A stretch of 64,000 nucleotides of DNA, from positions 186,001-250,000 of the forward strand of contig NZ_JAJSLW010000001.1 of the NCBI RefSeq assembly GCF_021729145.1, in the 5' to 3' direction. This DNA is from Membranihabitans maritimus. GTDB taxonomy: Bacteria > Bacteroidota > Bacteroidia > Chitinophagales > Saprospiraceae. The position numbers were made by a program, and so were the translations under genes. Of the stretch, positions 54,450 through 61,496 are shown in pieces; position 1 is the first letter of the stretch; each line of letters begins with the position of its first letter. Under the pieces are notes generated by a model. That model had not been told where the DNA came from. It did not search any database and worked only from the letters and a program-made list of their open reading frames with translations.

Positions 54450-55475
54450 ATGAGATTTAACATTCTCCTTCTTTTTCTATTTTTTTGTGCAAGTATATTT
54501 ATTTTTTCGTGTTCCTCTACAAGGACATATAAAAGGGTAAATAACGTGATATACCCAGAATATCGTTTACCAGACGACACTAAACAATTGGTTTTACTCA
54601 ATTCTATCCAGGAAAAAACCCCCAGAAATTCTTATACCAGGGAACGCTTTGCCTCCACAGGAGATACAGAAGAAAGGACGGATTATGAATTTGGGGCTAA
54701 AGGGAAATCAGGATATATGATAGATCGTTTGGAATCTGCTATGAAGCGTGGTAATTTTTATCTAATAAAAGAAGCTTCATCATCAACAAATGAAACCGTA
54801 AAATGGGATAAAAACAATGTTGAAAATTATGCAGGGGATGGAGATGTTTTGGTAGTATTAGAGAATTTCACCTCTGACTACGATTTTAATTCAAAAAAGA
54901 TTAGGAAACATCAGCTGGATCAATCTGGTAATGATTATTATGTTAATGCACAAGAGGCAAGCAGGCTTTACAAAGTTAATAGTCAATGGGGTGTATATGA
55001 TGGTTCTACAGGAGAACAATTATTTGACCTTCATGATTCGGGCGAAAAGTTTATTAAAACACAAGGTCTTCAAAAGGATCAAACAATTGAAAAACTGGAC
55101 AGCATTTCCCGGGGATTGGAGCGTTTTTTAATAGACTCTATCGCTCAATCATTTTCAAGAATGATAATGCCAGAGAAAATCTTTGATACCTGGAGTTATT
55201 ACCGTAAAGGTTCAGATGCGTTGGAAGAAGGCAACAAGTATATGGAACTAGACAAACTGGAAGATGCAGAGTCAATATACCGACGTGGTATCAGGGGAGC
55301 CGATGAAGAAGAAAAAGCAAAATTATATTACAACATTGCAATTATAAAAGATATCATGGGTGATCTGGAAGCGGCCTTTAACTATGCCGAAAAGGCAGTG
55401 CTAACAGATGATAAGTCTCTTCATAAATCATTTTATGAAAAGGTGAAATTAAAAAAAGAGATCAGTGGGCGCTAG
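54450..55475 (+). CDS. DUF6340-like lipoprotein with C-terminal TPR
   Basis: 341 residues. Lipoprotein signal with Cys in IFSCSSTRTY. The N-terminal two thirds match my recollection of Bacteroidota DUF6340 lipoproteins (KQLVLLNSIQEKT, VLVVLENFTSDYDF, WGVYDGSTGEQLFDLHDSG). The C-terminal about 90 residues form TPR-like helices (YYRKGSDALEEGNKYMELDKLEDAESIYRRG; AKLYYNIAIIKDIMGDLEAAFNYAEKAV). Role unknown; TPRs suggest protein binding in the cell envelope. It follows the cytochrome by about 80 bases and converges with nagA, whose stop lies five bases away. Confidence 0.75.
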   Translation: MRFNILLLFLFFCASIFIFSCSSTRTYKRVNNVIYPEYRLPDDTKQLVLLNSIQEKTPRNSYTRERFASTGDTEERTDYEFGAKGKSGYMIDRLESAMKRGNFYLIKEASSSTNETVKWDKNNVENYAGDGDVLVVLENFTSDYDFNSKKIRKHQLDQSGNDYYVNAQEASRLYKVNSQWGVYDGSTGEQLFDLHDSGEKFIKTQGLQKDQTIEKLDSISRGLERFLIDSIAQSFSRMIMPEKIFDTWSYYRKGSDALEEGNKYMELDKLEDAESIYRRGIRGADEEEKAKLYYNIAIIKDIMGDLEAAFNYAEKAVLTDDKSLHKSFYEKVKLKKEISGR

Positions 55476-55479
55476 TAGC

Positions 55480-56676
55480 TCAGGTATTTTCTTTTTCATA
55501 CACAATTGTTCCATTGACCATAGTCAAAGACACATTAATAGTATCGTCAAACAAAATAATATCAGCGTCTTTACCAGGCAACAAAGAGCCCTTTTGCTGG
55601 TCGATCCTCATGATTCTAGCTGGGGTCAGACTAGCCATTTTCACCGCATCTATGAGTGAGACATCAGCCTTCTGAATCATTGTACGGATTAAGCGGTCCG
55701 CAGTGGCCACACTTCCTGCAAAAGCGCTTCGATCAGGCAATTTAGCCACACCGTCTTCTACTATGACCTTCAGACCGTCTTCTTTTGTTCCCAAAATACT
55801 GGGCCCCTCAGGCATACCTGCTGCTCTCATGGCATCGGTGATCAAGGCGGTCCGGTCTGTCCCTTTGATCTTTAATATTAATTTTAATAAGGATTCCGGC
55901 AGATGTATACCATCCGCAATTATTTCTACATCAATGGCATCAAATAAATAGGTAGACTCAATTGATCCTGAATACCGATATGCATTTCGCCTTGTAACCC
56001 CTGACATCGCCGAATAAAAGTGCGTTGCCAGGTCGAATCCGGCCTCGTGAGCTTTCACCATATCTTCGTAGATAGCATCCGTATGGGCTATTGCAGCTAA
56101 TACACCATTTTGACGCATGAAGATGGCAAATTCCAGTGCCCCAGGCAATTCCGGAGCTATACTCCATCTTTTAATAAAAGGATATTTCTCAATTGCATAT
56201 TTGTATTCTGTCGGGTCTGGATTTCGAATATACCTTGGATCCTGAGCCCCTCTTTGGTTCATTGCCAAATAAGGGCCTTCTACATGAACACCCAAAAATT
56301 GGGATCCCTTCTTATTTGCTTTATCCGCTTTTTCATATTGATCAAGTGAATGGAGAAAATCTTCCCACTTACCAGATAAAGTAGTAGGATACATCCCCGT
56401 AGTACCGTATTGAGCATGGGTATTTGCAATTGTCAAGTATGATTCTACTGAGCCATCCATAAAATCACAATTACCTCCTCCATGAATGTGCAAATCAATA
56501 AACCCGGGTGAAATATACTTACCCTTAGCGTCTATTTCCAGTGCGTTCTCACATGAAATTTTGCCTTTTTCTACAGCCTTTATTATACCTTCTGAAATCA
56601 GGACGGAACCATTGGTTATTTTTCTATGCGAAGTAATGACCGTTCCATTGTATATTAATATTGGCTTATTGTACAT
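55480..56676 (-). CDS. nagA: N-acetylglucosamine-6-phosphate deacetylase
   Basis: 398 residues, normal for NagA. Amidohydrolase motifs: FIDLHIHGGG (about residue 58), LGVHVEGPYLAMNQRGAQ, AAIAHTDA, ATHFYSAMSG, ADGIHLPE and ALITDAMRAAGMPEG. It converts GlcNAc-6-phosphate to glucosamine-6-phosphate and acetate in the cytoplasm. It is the last gene of the minus-strand operon, 63 bases after nagB, so product passes directly to the deaminase. Residues for metal (E in EGPYL, H in IAHTDA and THFYSAM) and the catalytic D (LITDAM) are present. Confidence 0.96.
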   Translation of the reverse strand: MYNKPILIYNGTVITSHRKITNGSVLISEGIIKAVEKGKISCENALEIDAKGKYISPGFIDLHIHGGGNCDFMDGSVESYLTIANTHAQYGTTGMYPTTLSGKWEDFLHSLDQYEKADKANKKGSQFLGVHVEGPYLAMNQRGAQDPRYIRNPDPTEYKYAIEKYPFIKRWSIAPELPGALEFAIFMRQNGVLAAIAHTDAIYEDMVKAHEAGFDLATHFYSAMSGVTRRNAYRYSGSIESTYLFDAIDVEIIADGIHLPESLLKLILKIKGTDRTALITDAMRAAGMPEGPSILGTKEDGLKVIVEDGVAKLPDRSAFAGSVATADRLIRTMIQKADVSLIDAVKMASLTPARIMRIDQQKGSLLPGKDADIILFDDTINVSLTMVNGTIVYEKENT

Positions 56677-56739
56677 TTTAAATGTGAATTATCCTTGCTA
56701 AAAGTATTATTTACAAACTCCTAAAATTACAAATATTAT

Positions 56740-57489
56740 CTATGAACTCATTTGAGTTTCCCATACACTCGCTGATGCTTTATCCAAATACAAATAACAA
56801 TTTGGATGAGATTGTAAGATACTGGCAGGTACTATCGGGTCAATTTCCCCTTCAATAGACTGGGCTACTGCCTCGGCCTTTCGTTCATCAGGCACACTAC
56901 ATATTACATTTTCGGATTTCATAATTTGGTGCACAGACATCGATATCGCTTTTGTAGGGACAGCCTCCAAAGACGGAAACCAACCTTCATTCATTTGTTG
57001 CATTCGGCAAGGTTCATCCAAATCAACAATAATATAAGGATCTTTGGTTTCAAAGTTGGCTGGAGGATCGTTGAAAGCCAGGTGACCATTTTCGCCTATT
57101 CCACACAAAACAACATCAATAGGATGATTGGAAATTAAGTCATTTAAACGTTTACATTCATCCTCAGGATTAGCCTCTCCATTGATTAAATAATAGTTTT
57201 TCAAAGGAGGAACTTTATCAATAAACCTTTCTTTCAGATACTTTCTAAAACTTGCAGGGTGCGTAATCGGAATGTCAAGATACTCATCCAGATGGAACAT
57301 AGTTACCTTCCCCCAGTCAATGTCAGTGTCTTTTATTAAATAATCTATAGTTTGAAACTGGCTTGTGCCTGTTGCCATTATTATATTTGCATACCCTTTT
57401 TCAGAGATGGCTTGTTTGATAAACGCAGCAGCTTGCGATCCCGATAGTTCACCAAGTTGTTCTTTATCCTCTGCAATTTTGATATTCAT
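56740..57489 (-). CDS. nagB: Glucosamine-6-phosphate deaminase
   Basis: 249 residues. NagB motifs: IIMATGTSQFQTIDYL (phosphate loop), VTMFHLDEYLDIP (catalytic Asp), SFRKYLKERF, VVLCGIGENGHLAFNDPPANF (catalytic Asp/His region) and AISMSVHQIM. It converts glucosamine-6-phosphate to fructose-6-phosphate plus ammonium. The middle motif in many NagB proteins is GIGxDGHIAFNEP; here it reads GENGHLAFNDP, so a relative acting on another amino-sugar phosphate is possible. It sits between a Gfo/Idh oxidoreductase gene and nagA, linking the operon to amino-sugar catabolism. Confidence 0.93.
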   Translation of the reverse strand: MNIKIAEDKEQLGELSGSQAAAFIKQAISEKGYANIIMATGTSQFQTIDYLIKDTDIDWGKVTMFHLDEYLDIPITHPASFRKYLKERFIDKVPPLKNYYLINGEANPEDECKRLNDLISNHPIDVVLCGIGENGHLAFNDPPANFETKDPYIIVDLDEPCRMQQMNEGWFPSLEAVPTKAISMSVHQIMKSENVICSVPDERKAEAVAQSIEGEIDPIVPASILQSHPNCYLYLDKASASVWETQMSS

Positions 57490-57556
57490 AATTTGTTTTC
57501 ATTTAAATGAGATAATTAGGTGATATATAACATAAATTGACCGACAGATCTCCCTA

Positions 57557-58912
57557 CTAAAGTGTTGGCTCCCAACCCTTTTCATAATCTCTCGACCAAA
57601 GTTTTTTGGCTTTTTTATTGTTCTTTATATGGCCATTACTTGAATCAATATCTAGCGCTCCTCCGGATCGGGCAGCTATATTTCCCAATTGACAAAGCAA
57701 GGTACTGATATGTCCTCCATGAATTCCGGCATTCAATTTTTCTCCTGATGTAATGCCGCTAAAAAAGTTTTGGATATGCATTGCATCCAGTAATTGTGAA
57801 GGATTTGCTTTGTTCCGCGGATCCACTTCTATATCATTTTTTACATCTTTGACAAGATTATTCTTTAGGTCGTAAATTTGATACGAATTACCTCCTGTTA
57901 TTTTCAAGGATCCTTCCTCCCCATAAAACATTACACCCACACTACTCCCTTCAATATTCCTGCCATTACAGCTTCTTCCTTCCCAGGTCATTAAAGTATT
58001 ATTATCAAATGTAAGGTTGATTACTTGAGTATCAGGAGTTTCCCAATCATCATCATATCTATAGCGTCCTGCTGATGAAGTTACATTATTTGGAAATTCC
58101 ACTTGAAGCCCCCATCTCATCAAGTCGATCATATGTGTACCATTATTCAATGCTTCACCTGTACCCCAATTCCAAAGCCAATGCCAGTTGTAGTGTATTA
58201 GGTTATCTTTTAGTGGTACACGTGGAGCCGGACCTTGCCACAATTCATAGTCCAACCAATCCGGTGGGGTAATTACTTTACCTACCCCAATTGGTCCCCG
58301 GTTATTAGAGTACCAACCCTTTGCAAAATATGGCCTTCCAATTACTCCATTGTGAAGTGAATTGATGGCTTCTTTCACATTGGGCCACGATCTCCGTTGA
58401 TTTCCCATTTGGATTACATTGCCGTACTTTTCAGCGACCTTAACCAGTAATTCTCCTTCATGGGGATTGTGGCTACATGGTTTTTCCAGGTAAACATGTT
58501 TCCCTGCTTTTGAAGCTAAAATAGCGGCTGGAGCATGCCAGTGATCAGGGGCGGCAATTACCAGTGCATCCATTTCATCCTGCTCAAGTGCATTTCTAAA
58601 GTCAGGGATAGCTGTTGGTTTGGAATTTTGTATTTTATTTACTGTATCGATACATTTATCGGCTGCACGTACATCAACATCAGAAACAGAAATGATTTGG
58701 CAATTATCTTGCATAGCATAATTTTTTGCCAATGCAAGCCCTCTGCTATTTACTCCCATCATTCCAACCAAAATCTTTTCATTGGAACCGAGAATGTTAT
58801 TATACGATCGGGCTGAAACTCCCGGAAGGGCGCCACCGATAGTAAATGCAGCAGTCCCCAATACAGAGTTTTTTATAAATGACCGTCTAGAATCTTTAAT
58901 TTTATCTTTCAT
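57557..58912 (-). CDS. Tat-exported Gfo/Idh/MocA-family oxidoreductase
   Basis: 451 residues. Tat signal (SRRSFIKNSVLGTAAFTIGG). Rossmann region (KILVGMMGVNSRGLALAK, VSDVD), AAPDHWHAPAAILASKAGKHVYLEKP (the EKP motif of the family), then the C-terminal alpha/beta domain (WNWGTGEALNNGTHMIDLMRWGL). This architecture is shared by exported NAD-dependent sugar dehydrogenases and by GH109 enzymes, whose NAD-dependent mechanism cleaves alpha-N-acetylgalactosaminides. With DUF1080 and another Gfo/Idh in the operon, oxidation at C3 of a sugar is the favoured role. Periplasmic by its signal, with bound cofactor exported by Tat. Seventeen bases downstream of DUF1080. Confidence 0.9.
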   Translation of the reverse strand: MKDKIKDSRRSFIKNSVLGTAAFTIGGALPGVSARSYNNILGSNEKILVGMMGVNSRGLALAKNYAMQDNCQIISVSDVDVRAADKCIDTVNKIQNSKPTAIPDFRNALEQDEMDALVIAAPDHWHAPAAILASKAGKHVYLEKPCSHNPHEGELLVKVAEKYGNVIQMGNQRRSWPNVKEAINSLHNGVIGRPYFAKGWYSNNRGPIGVGKVITPPDWLDYELWQGPAPRVPLKDNLIHYNWHWLWNWGTGEALNNGTHMIDLMRWGLQVEFPNNVTSSAGRYRYDDDWETPDTQVINLTFDNNTLMTWEGRSCNGRNIEGSSVGVMFYGEEGSLKITGGNSYQIYDLKNNLVKDVKNDIEVDPRNKANPSQLLDAMHIQNFFSGITSGEKLNAGIHGGHISTLLCQLGNIAARSGGALDIDSSNGHIKNNKKAKKLWSRDYEKGWEPTL

Positions 58913-58928
58913 CTCTATAAGATTTTAA

Positions 58929-59684
58929 TTACAGTTTTCGAATTTTTATATTTCTAAACCAGGCTTCACTAGTGTGGTCCTGGAGGACTATATGGCCTTT
59001 GCGTTTATGGTGAAAACCCGGGATGTCTTTAAACTTACTATTTTTATAAGCTTCTTCCAATTCCGGAGAATCAAATTCGTATTCTACCACTTTGTTTCCG
59101 TTTAACCAATGTTCTACTTTTCTACCTTCAATTTTTATCCTACTTGTATTGAAAGAACCAATCTGTGAAGGATGAGCGTTACTTGCCGGAAGCAAATCAT
59201 AAAGCGAACCCGTATATTGAGAAGCTTTTAGTTTTCCACTGTATTTTTCATCTGCATCGTCCAACATTTGATATTCAAACCCCAGTGCGGAATGCCTAGA
59301 GCCGCTATTTATGGACATTTCTTCGGAAACATTGTATTTCAACCCGCTATTGCCTCCTTTAAAAATCTTCCAATCAAAAACCAATTCATAATTCTCAAAG
59401 GATTCAACGGTTATAAGATCTCCACCTTCCATAGGCTGGCCATCTTTTCTTTCAGGGACATTACCACGGTCTACTTTTTTTAGGATACCTTCTTCAATCT
59501 TCCAAAAATGAGTAAATACGGTATCACTTCCCAGCGTATTCCACCCGTTAAAAGTTTTCCCGTCAAAAAGCATGATCCATTCTTCGCTTTCTGATTTATC
59601 TTGACGGTCAGAATTTGAAGATTTACATCCCGGGAGTTGAACCGTTAAGACAATTAGCAATATGAGGCGAAATGCAATTTTCAT
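58929..59684 (-). CDS. DUF1080 lipoprotein (3-keto-disaccharide hydrolase family)
   Basis: 251 residues. Lipoprotein signal LILLIVLTVQLPGC. DUF1080 landmarks: EWIMLFDGKTFNGWN, GDLITVESFENYELVFDWK, GGNSGLKYNV, GFEYQMLDD, TGSLYDLLPA and GHIVLQDHTSEAWFRNIKI. The concanavalin-like fold family includes enzymes that cleave 3-keto-glycosides after oxidation of the glycoside. Flanked on both sides by Gfo/Idh oxidoreductases, which is the classic context. Located at the outer or inner membrane surface on the periplasmic side. Seven bases separate it from the upstream oxidoreductase gene. Confidence 0.92.
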   Translation of the reverse strand: MKIAFRLILLIVLTVQLPGCKSSNSDRQDKSESEEWIMLFDGKTFNGWNTLGSDTVFTHFWKIEEGILKKVDRGNVPERKDGQPMEGGDLITVESFENYELVFDWKIFKGGNSGLKYNVSEEMSINSGSRHSALGFEYQMLDDADEKYSGKLKASQYTGSLYDLLPASNAHPSQIGSFNTSRIKIEGRKVEHWLNGNKVVEYEFDSPELEEAYKNSKFKDIPGFHHKRKGHIVLQDHTSEAWFRNIKIRKL

Positions 59685-59690
59685 TTGACC

Positions 59691-60737
59691 TTATTTCATG
59701 GCTGCCTTTTCCATAACCTCTTTTATAGAAACTGCCATACCGCTTCTCTTTTTGCTTTCGTCCGCCGCTGTCATAAATGCACAAATTTCAAGTGTCTCGT
59801 CAGGGGTTACAGGTACTTCTCCCGTTTCAAAGTACTTCATTACGTCTTTCAGCAAAGGAACATATCCATTGTACGGACCTAATTCTTTTTGACCATCTTC
59901 CCCAAATGCCATTCCGCCATAACCTCCTTTACCGTCTCGAATTCCCCGGAACACCCCAATTCGTCCACCTTGCCATACGCCGGTTATCACATCAGTGCCA
60001 TCAGTATGTACTCTATAAACTTCCTGACATCCCGTACCCATTACCGTAAAGAGGGTCTCCACACCGTGGATTCCATACCAGTACATGTCAGGATGTGTTT
60101 TTTCCAGCTTGGCCGGACTAAATGTATTTGCTCCTAACACTTGACCTATTGCTCCGTTCCTTATTTCTTTGGCGCCTCCAATGTATCGAAGGGATGAAGC
60201 AGAGAATGTAGGAATCCCATGCTTGTCAGCGGCCTCATATATTTTGATTGCATCACTGAGGGATGCTGCAACCGGTTTATCGATAAAAACTCTTTTACCA
60301 GCTTCAAAAACTGGCAATGCCTGTTCCAGGTGCCTTCTTCCATCATTAGTCTCCAAAAGAATCACATCGGTTTTATCTAAAAGCTTATCTATAGAATCTA
60401 CAATCTCAACACCCAACTCCTTAACATCTTTAGTATATCCGGGGATTCTACTGGTACTTGATTCGATATCTTTGCTACCATATGGATAGGCCGCAGTTAC
60501 TTTATATCCCAATAATTCCGGATCCTGGTCTTCCGTATTGAGGGATTTCGCAAAGGCTATGCTATGGGATGTATCCAAACCTATAATACCAATGCGTTTA
60601 CCTTTTTTAGCATTAAGCTGTTTCATATTATGAAATTTATTGGTGTTAATAAGGAATGGGGCAGTTGTCACTCCAACAGCTCCTATACCAGCTGTTTTGA
60701 CAAAGTTCCTTCGATTGAATGATTTTTTATGTGTCAT
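59691..60737 (-). CDS. Tat-exported Gfo/Idh/MocA-family oxidoreductase, first gene of the operon
   Basis: 348 residues. Tat signal (NRRNFVKTAGIGAVGVTTAPF). Rossmann fold (KRIGIIGLDTSHSIAFAKSL), LLETNDGRRHLEQALPVFEAGKRVFIDKPVAASL (DKP in place of EKP), and a C-terminal domain with YWYGIHGVETLFTVMGTGC. It is shorter than the second oxidoreductase and probably has another substrate or opposite direction (oxidation against re-reduction of the keto sugar). It starts 13 bases after a palindromic operator and a promoter. Role in 3-keto-glycoside metabolism is inferred from context. Confidence 0.88.
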   Translation of the reverse strand: MTHKKSFNRRNFVKTAGIGAVGVTTAPFLINTNKFHNMKQLNAKKGKRIGIIGLDTSHSIAFAKSLNTEDQDPELLGYKVTAAYPYGSKDIESSTSRIPGYTKDVKELGVEIVDSIDKLLDKTDVILLETNDGRRHLEQALPVFEAGKRVFIDKPVAASLSDAIKIYEAADKHGIPTFSASSLRYIGGAKEIRNGAIGQVLGANTFSPAKLEKTHPDMYWYGIHGVETLFTVMGTGCQEVYRVHTDGTDVITGVWQGGRIGVFRGIRDGKGGYGGMAFGEDGQKELGPYNGYVPLLKDVMKYFETGEVPVTPDETLEICAFMTAADESKKRSGMAVSIKEVMEKAAMK

Positions 60738-60750
60738 AATTTAAAATTTA

Positions 60751-60764
60751 CGGTAACGTTACCG
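60751..60764. promoter_or_regulatory. Perfect 14-bp operator palindrome
   Basis: CGGTAACGTTACCG is a perfect palindrome with a central CG step, as in LacI-family operators. It lies 13 bases upstream of the first operon gene and overlaps the -7 box by two bases, so a bound repressor would block transcription initiation. The regulator gene is not in the window. Confidence 0.75.
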
Positions 60765-60793
60765 AATATAGATAATAATTATTTATGAACCAA
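60763..60793 (-). promoter_or_regulatory. Promoter of the Gfo/Idh-nag operon
   Basis: On the minus strand: TTG (60793-60791), 20 bases, then TATATTCG (60770-60763), one mismatch from the Bacteroidota -7 consensus TAnnTTTG. The operator begins at its end. The start site would fall inside the palindrome. Confidence 0.55.
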
Positions 60794-61046
60794 TATAAAG
60801 GAGGAAAAATATCTAGATTTAATTAAAATAAAAATAAAATTATTCTACAACCACGACCACTTATCATTGCTAATCAATTATTTACAAGCACACATTAGCT
60901 CGCTTAGCCATTCTTCTATTCTGTAAACCAAATGGACAAATCTTGCTAGAATATGAGGATTTTTGAATTAAAATATGCTTGAGCGATACAAAACTTTACG
61001 TACTTTTGGTTATTAGTATTTACACATATAAAAATAATATCCTTCT

Positions 61047-61454
61047 ATGGAAATTTTAACGGCTCCTGTTTCAAGTATTATGACAAAGGATTTAATTACT
61101 ATTGGTCCGGAAGATCCGTTGACGAAGGTAATTTCCATTTTCAAGCGGGAAAGGATTCACCATCTCCCCGTAATTGATGAAGGGAAAGTGGTTGGAATTG
61201 TAAGTAAAAGCGATGTACATTATTTTAAAAAGGGATTTTGCCATAGTGAAGGAGAAGATTCCCTTCCGGATGATTGCAGGGTTAAAAATATTATGACCAC
61301 GGGATTGGCAAAGATGGAACCCGATGATCGAATAGAAGTAGCTTTGGAAGTGTTTAAAGAAAATTTATTTCATGCAATATTAGTTACAGAGGACAATCGG
61401 CTTAGAGGAATTGTTACTACTTTTGATATTATAAAAGCTGTATCCGAATCTTAA
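61047..61454 (+). CDS. Two-CBS-domain protein
   Basis: 135 residues made only of a CBS pair. CBS1 is about 5-60 (VSSIMTKDLITIGPEDPLTKVISIFKRERIHHLPVID, VVGIVSKSDV). CBS2 is about 78-133 (VKNIMTTGLAKMEPDDRIEVALEVFKE, AILVTEDNRLRGIVTTFDIIK). CBS pairs bind adenine nucleotides such as AMP, ATP or SAM and regulate partner proteins. No signal peptide, so cytoplasmic. Stand-alone CBS proteins often have unlinked partners; none can be named here. It converges with the DUF2126 gene, the stops being 42 bases apart. Confidence 0.93.
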   Translation: MEILTAPVSSIMTKDLITIGPEDPLTKVISIFKRERIHHLPVIDEGKVVGIVSKSDVHYFKKGFCHSEGEDSLPDDCRVKNIMTTGLAKMEPDDRIEVALEVFKENLFHAILVTEDNRLRGIVTTFDIIKAVSES

Positions 61455-61496
61455 AAAAAACGGTATATTCATATTCGCAAGAAGTATTCTAATAAT

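Larger units (their letters stand above)
60738..61046. other. Divergent regulatory region between Gfo/Idh operon and CBS gene
   Basis: 309 bases. It contains the operator palindrome (60751-60764) and a minus-strand promoter (60763-60793). The remainder (60800-61046) is A/T-rich with no further motif I can support. Confidence 0.6.
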
